Origin: Bacillota bacterium
Lineage (GTDB): Bacteria > Bacillota_I > Bacilli_A > Erysipelotrichales > Erysipelotrichaceae
DNA: 64,000 nt
Direction of reading: 5' to 3'
Assembly: GCA_023388995.1 (NCBI GenBank)
Contig: JAEWFD010000034.1
Coordinates: 1-64,000, forward strand
Below the pieces are notes generated by a model. It saw only the letters and a program-made list of their open reading frames with translations. It made no database searches and had not been told where the DNA came from. Position 1 is the first letter of the stretch. Every line of letters starts with the position of its first letter. Made by a program: the position numbers and the translations under genes. This document shows positions 44,531-52,086 of this stretch, piece by piece.

Positions 44531-44953
44531 TTAGAATGGTAAATCATCAGGATTGATATCAAGCATCGGCTCTTCCTTTACTTTCGGAGCTGCTGCAACT
44601 GGTGGCTGATATGTTGTCCTTTGGGCAGTTTGATTATTGTGAGATCCTCCACGGTCCAGCACCTCTGCAACATCAACCACAATACCGGTCTTGGATTGTT
44701 TTTTACCTTGTTTATCAGTAAAGCTATTGTTTTGAATAACTCCCTGCACAGCAATCTTGTAACCTTTATGCACATATTGATTGATATAATTGGCTGTTCG
44801 TTCAAAGCATGTACAACCAATGAAGTCCGATTCTTGACCTTGTGTGTATCTCCGAGCGACCGCCAGCGTGAATTTAGTGACTTGTTTGTTGTTTGTACTC
44901 ATGAATGTTTCTGGCTCTGTGGTGAGCCTCCCTGTAAGTATTACGTTATTCAA
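44531..44953 (-). CDS. ssb: Single-stranded DNA-binding protein
   Basis: 140 residues. OB-fold opening MNNVILTGRLTTEPETF, TKFTLAVARRY, FIGCTCFERTANYINQYVHKG, VQGVIQNNSF; a disordered linker; and the acidic C-terminal tip DINPDDLPF that recruits partner proteins. Encoded directly behind the E2-like gene (4-base overlap). Confidence 0.95.
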   Translation of the reverse strand: MNNVILTGRLTTEPETFMSTNNKQVTKFTLAVARRYTQGQESDFIGCTCFERTANYINQYVHKGYKIAVQGVIQNNSFTDKQGKKQSKTGIVVDVAEVLDRGGSHNNQTAQRTTYQPPVAAAPKVKEEPMLDINPDDLPF

Positions 44954-45573
44954 GTAAGCACCTCCACATAATCTTTGATTGTATTTTTAAGCGGCAAAAG
45001 CAGATGATATGGAAAATCATTTTGTTCCAAGTATTCAAAGTAAGTAGCCGTATCCTTGAATGATTTTATGCCATTAACTGTACTATGCGTATATATCGCA
45101 TAGGTGATATTTTCGAGGGCTTGAATATAATCTTTATCTTTGATTTTTTTGTCCGCTGTACCCATGCACAAGTCATTGCTATAAAGCATATTTGGCATAG
45201 GATACTGATACAATTTTGTATCCAAGCCTTCCCACTCACAGAATGCGAAAGCCGTAATTTTTTTAACACTCCCGCTTACAAAACTTAAAACGTAGAAGCT
45301 GTTAGGAAAAGCTATGTTATATGCCTTATTTTGGTATGTAACTATACGCTTCCGTTGCTTTTGAACAATCGCAACGCTTGATGGACCATGCGCTATGATT
45401 TCCTCATTATTGATAAATATTGGCTTACTTGCGCGCTCGTTTCCGTAAGCATGTGATACGATTTTGAGTAGTTCTTCACCGCTGATTCGCTGAAATATCT
45501 CCCTGCCTAATTCATCAATATGCAGCATCTCGGGATCATCAGTTCCAACAAAGCGAACAATAACTTGACTCAC
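44950..45573 (-). CDS. E2-like protein (Prok-E2 family D / PRTRC protein B type)
   Basis: 207 residues. The middle part runs AYNIAFPNSFYVLSF, KKITAFAFCEW, LYQYPMPNM and NDLCMGTADKKI. This order (P-strand, A-strand, P-x-PN, then a Cys followed by Gly) is that of the bacterial E2-fold family D/PRTRC protein B, which lacks the classical His but keeps one Cys (here Cys136). It would accept the ubiquitin-like protein from the ThiF-like enzyme. It lies last in the four-gene cassette, overlapping both neighbours by 4 bases. Confidence 0.72.
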   Translation of the reverse strand: MSQVIVRFVGTDDPEMLHIDELGREIFQRISGEELLKIVSHAYGNERASKPIFINNEEIIAHGPSSVAIVQKQRKRIVTYQNKAYNIAFPNSFYVLSFVSGSVKKITAFAFCEWEGLDTKLYQYPMPNMLYSNDLCMGTADKKIKDKDYIQALENITYAIYTHSTVNGIKSFKDTATYFEYLEQNDFPYHLLLPLKNTIKDYVEVLT

Positions 45574-46406
45574 ATCATCACGTCCTTTCTATTAATTTTA
45601 CATTTAGCGATAGCTACAGCTGCATATCCCAGCTGAAGGTCATCGTAATAAACTTTAATTCCAACTTGTTTGGCTATACTAACATCATTGTGCTGTTTCA
45701 AACCTTCCAATCTCACTGCCTCCAGCACCTTCCAAAGAGCAGGTCCCATTCCGCTTAAACTGTCACTATCATGGTCATACATATAGCATTGGTAATATTG
45801 ATTCTTTGTTTTTGAAATTCTAATGAATTCTAAAGCGTCCATCGTTTCGTCAATATTTTCTTTGGTCTCGATAAAAATATAACCACAAGCAAGGTTGTAA
45901 TAGTTGTTTTCAATCATTTCACGGATATCTTCGGCTATTTCACGATTCTGTTTTGCGGAACTAAATATTTCACGAATAAATAGCATTGCATCTTCCTTGA
46001 AAAAATGTTCATTTATAAACTGAAGGATATCTTTGGTAATTCTTTTTCTTACTTTTAAAGGGATTTCCTTTTCCAACATTGAAGATGTAATTCCATAAAA
46101 CCCCATTAGCCCTTGATGGTTTTCACAAATCTTGATATCGTGAGCAACACTTTTTAGGATCAAGCCAAGAAATGGATTATCAAAGCCTTCATAGCCGATT
46201 TCGTTTTGCATATGTACATCATCTACATACAACGGCTGGCTCCAATCTACTTCTGTCTCTGGTGCAGCAGTAGCCCATTCACTCCAATTTCTGACTTCAT
46301 CGGCATCACTACACCTATTTATGCATTCTTGAATCAGCTGGGGAATTGCTCCGTCCACTTGTTGATCAGCTATGTATTGTTTCAAATCTTTTAACAAGAG
46401 TAACAC
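45570..46406 (-). CDS. Helical protein of the ubiquitin-like cassette
   Basis: About 278 residues, mostly helical, acidic, with WSEWATAAPETEVDWSQPLYVDD and ALWKVLEAVRLEGLKQHNDV. It stands between the E1 and E2-like genes, the place of the fast-evolving helical component (PRTRC protein F type) in related cassettes. Assigned by position, not by motif. The start is unsure: TTG 46409, GTG 46406 or TTG 46397, all inside the E1 gene's 3' end, so it is translationally coupled. Confidence 0.55.
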   Translation of the reverse strand: MLLLLKDLKQYIADQQVDGAIPQLIQECINRCSDADEVRNWSEWATAAPETEVDWSQPLYVDDVHMQNEIGYEGFDNPFLGLILKSVAHDIKICENHQGLMGFYGITSSMLEKEIPLKVRKRITKDILQFINEHFFKEDAMLFIREIFSSAKQNREIAEDIREMIENNYYNLACGYIFIETKENIDETMDALEFIRISKTKNQYYQCYMYDHDSDSLSGMGPALWKVLEAVRLEGLKQHNDVSIAKQVGIKVYYDDLQLGYAAVAIAKCKINRKDVMM

Positions 46407-47040
46407 CAACTTTCATCTGCTTTTGAAGCAATGAATTGATATGCTCCAACAGCACTGCGGCCATTTTTACATTTGTGATCAGGAATTGCGTATTCCGTCC
46501 CGCTAATTCTTGGCAAGACTTATCCAATGGATGAGCATCATTTGCCAGATCATATACTTGGGATCGTAATTTCCCTTTTTGAACATTGTTGCTCTTTACC
46601 GTTACATAAACATTTCCTTCATATTCGCTATTCGCAGAATCTAGGTAAATCACACTATCAATATCCCTGAAAGTATCCTCCAGCAGCATTCGCGTTTTAT
46701 CATTATCCACACACCCAATAATTACTGGTACACGCCACTTATTCGAATAATTTCCGTTTTCAAATATCCAGCTTTTTAGTTCATCTTTGGTGATATACCT
46801 ATCAAATGCCTGGCATTTCGTTTCGTAGAAGGAATTGATTTTCGCCGCTAGAGCAATCGCCTTATTTTCACCGATGTCATGCTTTTGGTAGGACTGTCTT
46901 TTCATATTTTTTTCTTCAACGTGGTCACCGTCAATTATTATCATACTGTGCTGCGTATCTATCAGAAGTTTTGGGAGGTCTCTTGCAAGAAGAGACCCGG
47001 TTCCCCCAACCCCTACAATTACAAATAAATATGTAACCAT
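46366..47040 (-). CDS. ThiF/E1-like ubiquitin-activating enzyme
   Basis: 224 residues, single-domain E1-like adenylyltransferase. The Rossmann loop VGVGGTGSLLARDL binds ATP. IIIDGDHVEEKNMKRQ with DIGENKA is the classical E1 signature, and GCVDNDKTR is the adenylation loop. A C-terminal SCQELAGRNTQFLITNVKMA matches the PRTRC-type ThiF segment; Cys176 is the probable thioester Cys. It should adenylate the C-terminal Gly of the protein encoded 6 bases upstream. Confidence 0.85.
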   Translation of the reverse strand: MVTYLFVIVGVGGTGSLLARDLPKLLIDTQHSMIIIDGDHVEEKNMKRQSYQKHDIGENKAIALAAKINSFYETKCQAFDRYITKDELKSWIFENGNYSNKWRVPVIIGCVDNDKTRMLLEDTFRDIDSVIYLDSANSEYEGNVYVTVKSNNVQKGKLRSQVYDLANDAHPLDKSCQELAGRNTQFLITNVKMAAVLLEHINSLLQKQMKVGVTLVKRFETIHS

Positions 47041-47046
47041 TGTTGT

Positions 47047-47691
47047 TTACCCTTTGCGATGCTGTTGGAAGATAGGCACAAGCACATTGTCCGCTTTAAT
47101 GTAGTCATACTCCACCTTTCCAGCAAATTCATAATACTGATGATTCAGCATTGATTTGGTGATCTCTTCGGCAGTGTATTCCTTTCCATTTTCAAAAATA
47201 TGGTCCGTATCCCGATTTTGGCCAGCGTAGTGCAGCGTAAATGGATATACCCATGATTTAGGCTTTGGAGGTTCGGTTGTTGCTGGTGTTGGCTTATTTG
47301 CCTTTTTATCAGCAGCAGCTTCTGACTTCTTGGATTTTGATGTTTTACCTTTCTTTACAGGCTTTTCATCTTCGTCATCATCTGATTCTTCGAGATCATC
47401 GTCTTGAACTGGTTCATCATCATTGGCAGTAGCAGGAATTTCTTGTTCTGATTTATCAGCTGCCGGATTGTCAGGTTGTTCTTTTTCAAAAGTTGGACTA
47501 AAGCTGTCCACCACTTCTGGAGACGCAACCTGCGATTGTGCTTCTTGATCAGCTTCAAATTCTGCTTTGCAATCAATACATACATCCGAATCAGCAACAA
47601 AGTCTGCCTCTGTGCCACCGCAAACGATGCATTTCTTAGCTGGTTTTTTTTCTTCTTCCAGAAAATCAAAGATATCAAACATTTCATTCAT
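47047..47691 (-). CDS. Ubiquitin-like protein with N-terminal zinc ribbon
   Basis: 214 residues in three parts. Residues 21-41 form a zinc ribbon (CIVC ... CIDC). Residues 45-145 are a long acidic then Lys/Pro-rich disordered linker. Residues 148-214 form a small beta-rich domain (YPFTLHYAGQ, IFENGKEYTAEEI, YYEFAGKVEYD, NVLVPIFQQHRKG). That domain follows the pattern of PRTRC protein C/Prok_Ub: short strands, a helix starting at an S/T-x-EE, and an exposed end in KG. Ending exactly at Gly214 means no peptidase is needed to expose the tail. Confidence 0.7.
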   Translation of the reverse strand: MNEMFDIFDFLEEEKKPAKKCIVCGGTEADFVADSDVCIDCKAEFEADQEAQSQVASPEVVDSFSPTFEKEQPDNPAADKSEQEIPATANDDEPVQDDDLEESDDDEDEKPVKKGKTSKSKKSEAAADKKANKPTPATTEPPKPKSWVYPFTLHYAGQNRDTDHIFENGKEYTAEEITKSMLNHQYYEFAGKVEYDYIKADNVLVPIFQQHRKG

Positions 47692-47694
47692 ACG

Positions 47695-48693
47695 TTATTT
47701 ACCTCCTGCTTTCTTTCCATCTCTTGTTGCCTGTGTCTCCGTAACCAAGGATTTGATATTTTGATACTCAACAAGTGCACGATTATTGCCTACATGGATA
47801 TCGATCTGCTCATCCTGAGAAATCGAAATCACCTGTTGAAGCATTCCGATATTCAATTTATATATTCCTTGGAATTCTTCACATTCGATGCTGGCTGTGT
47901 ATTTACTTCCCTTTTCATTTTCAAGGTTTTCAATTTTCAGCGTCTGATCCTGTGAAGCAGACAATACAACAATACTTGCGAACATGGCACATTCAGCAAG
48001 TGACTTCATGAGCTCCGCTCTGGAACATGATATTACTTGGCCTCCACGCTTGAACAGAGCAGCCATGTCTTTGTAATCTCCCTCATACAGGTTTGAGAAA
48101 AATGCTTCTTCACCCGATACGAAACAAATTTGCTTGCCACCAAATAAGAAGCATCTGTATGTTTTGTCCTTATCCAGATACTTCAGAATAAGAGGGGGCA
48201 CGGAAATCGCCTTGCTGATATTCGTATTGACTTCCTTTCGGTACATTACATAACTATCTGTACCGATAATTGCATCCGGCGAAATAATGACACCGTGATA
48301 CATCACATTAATATGTTTGTCACTTACAAACTTAGCGGCCTCATAAATGTCCGATAAGTTAATTCCGAGCTGTTGCGGCTTGCTGTCTGGGAGTTTCAAT
48401 TTCACTCCATCAAATTTCGTGAATTTCGCTGAAAATCGCTCTGCTTTAACAATTAGCGTTGGACCATCAATAGCGATATCGAATTCCCCTAGTTTGGATA
48501 GCGTGGTGTAATCTTGCTTTGACAATTGAAATTCCATATTTTCAACAATGCCGTCTACTTGATATTTAGCTTGGTATGCGATATTTGCGCCATCAGTGGT
48601 ATTGAAGATCACAAACGATCCTTTGTCGCTGGTCACAATATCCAGCCGGTTGTTATCCATAGGATGCCGAAACATCTTTCCGTTTAATTTCAT
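47695..48693 (-). CDS. DNA sliding-clamp-like protein (DnaN fold)
   Basis: 332 residues. Beta-alpha repeats; the clearest DnaN-like stretch is FVSGEEAFFSNLYEGDYKDM ... VISCSRAELMKSLAECAMFAS ... LKIENLENEKGSKYTASIECEEFQGIYKLNIGMLQQV, as in clamp domains 2-3. It would tether the polymerase on phage DNA. AGGAGG decides the ATG at 48693; an upstream open stretch only overlaps the initiator gene. It lies 3 bases ahead of the ubiquitin-like gene, so it is in the same operon. Confidence 0.65.
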   Translation of the reverse strand: MKLNGKMFRHPMDNNRLDIVTSDKGSFVIFNTTDGANIAYQAKYQVDGIVENMEFQLSKQDYTTLSKLGEFDIAIDGPTLIVKAERFSAKFTKFDGVKLKLPDSKPQQLGINLSDIYEAAKFVSDKHINVMYHGVIISPDAIIGTDSYVMYRKEVNTNISKAISVPPLILKYLDKDKTYRCFLFGGKQICFVSGEEAFFSNLYEGDYKDMAALFKRGGQVISCSRAELMKSLAECAMFASIVVLSASQDQTLKIENLENEKGSKYTASIECEEFQGIYKLNIGMLQQVISISQDEQIDIHVGNNRALVEYQNIKSLVTETQATRDGKKAGGK

Positions 48694-48703
48694 ACATTTC
48701 CTC

Positions 48704-49645
48704 CTAAAAACTGTCGAGCAGTTTTTGTAATCTGTCATAGTCAATTTCGTCAGCTTGAGTATTATCAAGTTTCTGCACTTGTTCCTTCCATTTATCTCGT
48801 TGCTCGACGGTTGACAATTTTTTTTCAATTTCAATATTCCTATTGTTCAAAATATAATCTGGTACCAGTTCTATTACGCGCGGCCTTCTTCCGCCAGTTC
48901 CTCGCTGCACTTGTTTTTCTGCGTGATGCTTTTTGAACAATTCTTCTGCACTGTCCGCTTCTTCGATTGACCTAATATTCGTTTGATGCCATCTTTCGGC
49001 GATTGAACGTATGTATGTCATTTTGAGCACTCCGTTCGCTCTGGCTTTTTTTAGTGCATGAATCTTCAAACAATCATTGACTGGCAGATCATGAATCAAT
49101 TGGATTTCCATTGAAGTTAGTGGCCGTCCAAATTCTTCCTCATAAGTATCGAAAACCTTTTTCCAGCTCCGAACATCCGGATTTTGATTTTGGGCACCAT
49201 CTTCTTCTACTACTACTTCTTTATTTTCTTCTTTTATTTCTTTATATTCTTTAATTGTTGTTAGTTGTTTGTTAGTTGCTTGTTGATTGTTTGTTGATTG
49301 ATTGTTAGCAACTGTGTTGATAGATTCATCGAACGCTTGAAAATCGTTGTATTTTTCAATGGTTATGACAGTATATTTGCTTGTTGATTTGCATGTTAGA
49401 TTTTTAGTTTTTTCTAATTTTTTTAGTGCTGTTCTTACAGATTGCACACTTTCACCTAATTCATCAGCAAGCTTGCTATAACTGGTTACAAATTGACCAC
49501 GTTTGATCAACATGCCCCTCCAGTTTTCATCCTTCCAATTCGCTTTCAACAAGCAATGAATAAACAAACTTTTAACAATAGAATCCTTGTACCACTCCCA
49601 TCCAAGCATCATACGCCAAATTTTAATAAATGATTTTTGGTCCAC
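48704..49645 (-). CDS. Phage replication initiator, DnaD-like
   Basis: 313 residues. N-terminal winged helix (FIKIWRMMLGWEWYKDSIVKSLFIHCLLKANW ... GQFVTSYSKLADELGESVQSVRTALKKLEK), then a low-complexity Asn/Gln/Lys/Glu linker (near residues 110-150), a DnaD-like helical domain (FDTYEEEFGRPLTSMEIQLI ... LKKARANGVLKMTYIRSI) and a charged tail. It likely binds the origin inside its own gene and recruits the host helicase. Confidence 0.88.
   Translation of the reverse strand: MDQKSFIKIWRMMLGWEWYKDSIVKSLFIHCLLKANWKDENWRGMLIKRGQFVTSYSKLADELGESVQSVRTALKKLEKTKNLTCKSTSKYTVITIEKYNDFQAFDESINTVANNQSTNNQQATNKQLTTIKEYKEIKEENKEVVVEEDGAQNQNPDVRSWKKVFDTYEEEFGRPLTSMEIQLIHDLPVNDCLKIHALKKARANGVLKMTYIRSIAERWHQTNIRSIEEADSAEELFKKHHAEKQVQRGTGGRRPRVIELVPDYILNNRNIEIEKKLSTVEQRDKWKEQVQKLDNTQADEIDYDRLQKLLDSF
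49207..49312. other. Candidate phage replication origin inside the initiator gene
   Basis: Tandem short repeats of the kind TTGTTAG/TTGTTGATTG (about 49254-49312), next to a strongly AT-rich, strand-asymmetric stretch (49207-49255). This is the lambda-type arrangement of iterons plus an unwinding element in the linker-coding part of the initiator. The repeats also encode the Asn/Gln-rich linker, so a coding explanation is possible. Confidence 0.5.
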
Positions 49646-49718
49646 TTGATCACCTCAACATTCACCCAATCACTTGTATAACAGCATCATTTATGCTATA
49701 CTGGGTACAGAAAAAGTC

Positions 49719-49892
49719 TTACGACTTCTTTCCATTTGGACCCTGTCTCGTTGTGGTGACTAAGTAGGTGTCCTTTTCTTTTACTTCAATTGTGATCTGT
49801 GCCGCACCTAATACCAGTAGTCCACGGACGGCTTGCATTACCTGCGCCCGTGTTCCAACTATAGGTTTTGTGACCTTAATTTCTTCTTTCAC
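49719..49892 (-). CDS. Small phage protein, unknown
   Basis: 57 residues from GTG at 49892, MKEEIKVTKPIVGTRAQVMQAV ... TTTRQGPNGKKS. AAGGAGGAAGG lies ahead of the GTG. Not recognised. Confidence 0.6.
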   Translation of the reverse strand: MKEEIKVTKPIVGTRAQVMQAVRGLLVLGAAQITIEVKEKDTYLVTTTRQGPNGKKS

Positions 49893-50546
49893 TTACCTTC
49901 CTCCTTTCTGGATAATGTTGTTCCAAATTTCAATGATTGTGGCAGTGTCCTCGGTGGCGCTCCACTTTTTTCTTACCGCGTCCACTGTACGTCTGGTACC
50001 AACCCAAGGAATGCTGCCATCGGCATATGCCCGAAAAAGAACGAACATATCCTCAATGCCATTCTGCTTAGATTTGTATGCACAGTATGAGCCATTGCAG
50101 GTAAGTCCTGCAGGATTATTACGTTTTAGCCATGCATCTGATTTGCCCCAACCAGTTTCGAGCGCCCACGTCGCTATAGCGAAGCCAGGATCAATGTTGT
50201 ACTCTATGGCCATACGAATAAATACATCTAACTCTATGTAATTTGTCAGTTTGGGGATATCCATCGCAAGGATTGATTCTAGCGGCGTCTGCAGCTCATC
50301 AATTCTGCTTTCTTGTGTTACCACCGGCAGTGGCTTAATGACATCATTCGGAGCCGCTCTGAGCTCTTTTTTAATCAACTCAACCTTTTGTTCCAACACC
50401 ATGACATCAAGCATCAAAGAGTTGGATTCACGCTCTAGCATCGCTGCTTTTTGCTTGTATGTTTGAGCGCTTCCCCAGCTAGTTAATGCAAGAGTTATAG
50501 ATGCCGTTAGCAATAGATTTTTGATATTTAGTTTCTTATTTTTCAT
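49893..50546 (-). CDS. Secreted glucosaminidase-domain protein
   Basis: 217 residues. Signal peptide (KNLLLTASITLALTSWGSAQ, cut near residue 28), a coiled coil (30-65), then a glucosaminidase-like domain with EYNIDPGFAIATWALETGWGKS (catalytic Glu), RNNPAGLTCN and YADGSIPWVG. It would cut glycan strands outside the membrane. A secreted wall hydrolase in the early region, far from the lysis genes, is unusual. Confidence 0.8.
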   Translation of the reverse strand: MKNKKLNIKNLLLTASITLALTSWGSAQTYKQKAAMLERESNSLMLDVMVLEQKVELIKKELRAAPNDVIKPLPVVTQESRIDELQTPLESILAMDIPKLTNYIELDVFIRMAIEYNIDPGFAIATWALETGWGKSDAWLKRNNPAGLTCNGSYCAYKSKQNGIEDMFVLFRAYADGSIPWVGTRRTVDAVRKKWSATEDTATIIEIWNNIIQKGGR

Positions 50547-50778
50547 CGTGTTCCCCTATTGCTTTCATTTTATTTAGGCGATCCTGCATCTTAAACTTTT
50601 CATCCAAAGAGATTAAATCCATTTCACGCGCCAGCGTAATACTTCCCCATAAAATTCCCCAGGACACACCTTGCGCATAATATGGAGATTTTTTATTGAG
50701 TTCCTTTTGATGGTTATTAAATGCATTCTCAATTACTTCCAAAGCGATTTGCTTCTTTGATTTCTTTTTAGCTTTCAT
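50536..50778 (-). CDS. Small basic phage protein, unknown
   Basis: 80 residues, Lys-rich start (MKAKKKSKKQIALEVIE) and a GVSWGILWGSITLAREMDLIS segment. Overlaps both neighbours. Not recognised. Confidence 0.62.
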   Translation of the reverse strand: MKAKKKSKKQIALEVIENAFNNHQKELNKKSPYYAQGVSWGILWGSITLAREMDLISLDEKFKMQDRLNKMKAIGEHDEK

Positions 50779-50884
50779 TTTCGACCTCTTTTATCTGTTT
50801 TTGTTTCAAATATGCGGATGTCAGTTGTTCAAGCAGTAGATTCAAATCTACTTGCGATTCAGATACAATTATTTCAATACTCAT
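50768..50884 (-). CDS. Very small phage peptide
   Basis: 38 residues, MSIEIIVSESQVDLNLLLEQL ... EVENES. The ribosome site is weak, but it overlaps the next gene by 11 bases as is usual in this operon. Tentative. Confidence 0.4.
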   Translation of the reverse strand: MSIEIIVSESQVDLNLLLEQLTSAYLKQKQIKEVENES

Positions 50885-50886
50885 GA

Positions 50887-50991
50887 TTACCAGTGATCTC
50901 GCATTCTGTTTTCAACAAATGAAACAATACTCAAAATGATAGCAATTACTCCGCTCACGAAACTCAAATTTTCTTTTACTAGTTCGATCAT
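50887..50991 (-). CDS. Small membrane peptide
   Basis: 34 residues, one membrane segment (FVSGVIAIILSIVSFV) and a basic end. AAAGGAAG ahead of the ATG. Tentative. Confidence 0.5.
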   Translation of the reverse strand: MIELVKENLSFVSGVIAIILSIVSFVENRMRDHW

Positions 50992-50994
50992 TAG

Positions 50995-51159
50995 TTAATC
51001 TTCCTTTCTGACAAATAGAGAATCACCTTTATCAACCGGTTGCAGCCCAAGTACTTCACGCGCTTGATTTGTTGTAATCTCGCCAGCAGCAATCTTTGAG
51101 CTCAATTCTTCACACATAGCCGTTGCAGGCATATCTATTGACATTTCGCGAATATTCAT
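50995..51159 (-). CDS. Small phage protein, unknown
   Basis: 54 residues, MNIREMSIDMPATAMCEELSSK ... REVLGLQPVDKGDSLFVRKED. AAAGGAG ahead of the ATG. The AREVLGLxPVxxGD end recalls the C-terminus of some phage portal proteins. Confidence 0.6.
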   Translation of the reverse strand: MNIREMSIDMPATAMCEELSSKIAAGEITTNQAREVLGLQPVDKGDSLFVRKED

Positions 51160-51247
51160 TTACAATCTCCTTTCTGTGTACTAAAATTGCATATTCCTAC
51201 TAACGGCATTTGTTGATATAATTAGCTAATAGGAAGGAACTTCTAAA

Positions 51248-51601
51248 ATGAAATTAAATCCAAATTGCATACGTGACATCTTAATGACCATAGAAGAATT
51301 AGATTATGACATTGATTTTAACTATGATTGCGACAACAATATCTATCCAAGATTACAAAAATACCGTCATGAAGAAATTGTTTATCATGTTTTTCAATGC
51401 AATAGTTCAGGGTTATTCACGACAATGGTCGCGCCTGATAATGGCGCTGCAATTGATGTCAATGGTTTATCCCCTTTAGGGCATCAATTTATAACTAGCA
51501 TCCGAAATGATAAAAAATGGAAGAAGGTAATGCCGTGGATTGCTGACAAAGGAATTGACGCTGCTATTCAATTAGCGGCGATATATCTTGCGCTAAAATA
51601 A
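51248..51601 (+). CDS. DUF2513-family protein
   Basis: 117 residues, MKLNPNCIRDILMTIEELDYDI, EIVYHVFQC, SPLGHQFITSIRNDKKWKKV, as in DUF2513 proteins often found in Firmicute prophages. Function unknown. Encoded rightward against the early operon, with AGGAAGG ahead of the ATG; its end overlaps the convergent Tad2-like gene by 38 bases. Confidence 0.82.
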   Translation: MKLNPNCIRDILMTIEELDYDIDFNYDCDNNIYPRLQKYRHEEIVYHVFQCNSSGLFTTMVAPDNGAAIDVNGLSPLGHQFITSIRNDKKWKKVMPWIADKGIDAAIQLAAIYLALK

Positions 51602-51824
51602 TTGGTTCTTCCAAAACCACCCAATTATCTGCTAAAACGTCCTCTGTTGATGGCGCCCATCTTTTATGCACCTTTTGTTTTAAACTATTAGTTCGACGAA
51701 CTATTACATACCCGGCTGATCTATCATGTGATGGGTAAATACAAGATTGCGCAAACCAAGGTTGCTCCTTAGCTATGCACTTGTTCTCAGCAAGTGCTTT
51801 TTTTGTTGCTTCGATGATGTTCAT
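51564..51824 (-). CDS. DUF2829 (Tad2-like) protein, candidate anti-Thoeris factor
   Basis: 86 residues. MNIIEATKKALAENKCIAKEQPW opening and RWAPSTEDVLADNWVVLEE end follow the DUF2829 pattern (MNFIEAxxxxxxG ... W-P-x-DLLAxDW). DUF2829 includes Tad2, a phage protein that binds the Thoeris signal and blocks that defence. Not every DUF2829 protein has been tested, so function is inference. AAAGGAG lies ahead of the ATG at 51824. First gene behind the Cro-like gene. Confidence 0.72.
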   Translation of the reverse strand: MNIIEATKKALAENKCIAKEQPWFAQSCIYPSHDRSAGYVIVRRTNSLKQKVHKRWAPSTEDVLADNWVVLEEPIILAQDISPLIE

Positions 51825-51843
51825 TGATATTCTCCTTTCTTCT

Positions 51844-51856
51844 CTAAGTTTCTTAG
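51844..51856. promoter_or_regulatory. Repressor operator copy behind cro-like gene
   Basis: CTAAG-TTT-CTTAG, the same dyad as at 52093-52105, overlapping the end of the Cro-like gene and about 20 bases ahead of the Tad2-like start. Confidence 0.6.
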
Positions 51857-52065
51857 ATATCGTTTCCAAAAAAAATTTCATCAATCGGGACTGATAAAAC
51901 CTTGGAAATCCTTTTTGCTTGGGCAACAGTTGCAGATTCAGGGTTCTTCTCAATCTTTGAATAAGTCTGAGGATGTATTGCAAGTGCTTCTGCCATATAT
52001 TCTTGGCTAAACCCTTTAATAAGTCTCGCTTTTTTCATCCCAACCGGTCCCAGTTGTTCAGTCAT
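51853..52065 (-). CDS. Cro-like XRE-family repressor
   Basis: 70 residues, one helix-turn-helix (KKARLIKGFSQEYMAEALAIHPQTYSKIEKNPESATVAQAKRISKVL). Divergent from the CI-like gene. GGAGGTGAT ahead of the ATG at 52065 decides the start. It likely shuts the repressor promoter during lytic growth. Confidence 0.85.
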   Translation of the reverse strand: MTEQLGPVGMKKARLIKGFSQEYMAEALAIHPQTYSKIEKNPESATVAQAKRISKVLSVPIDEIFFGNDI

Positions 52066-52086
52066 TTTATCACCTCCTACACCCAT

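Noticed and set aside
44950..47691. JAB/JAMM peptidase completing the ubiquitin-like cassette
   Set aside because: I looked for an E...HxH...SxxxxD pattern in prophage proteins and found none that fits; the HxH in the endolysin belongs to an M23 site.
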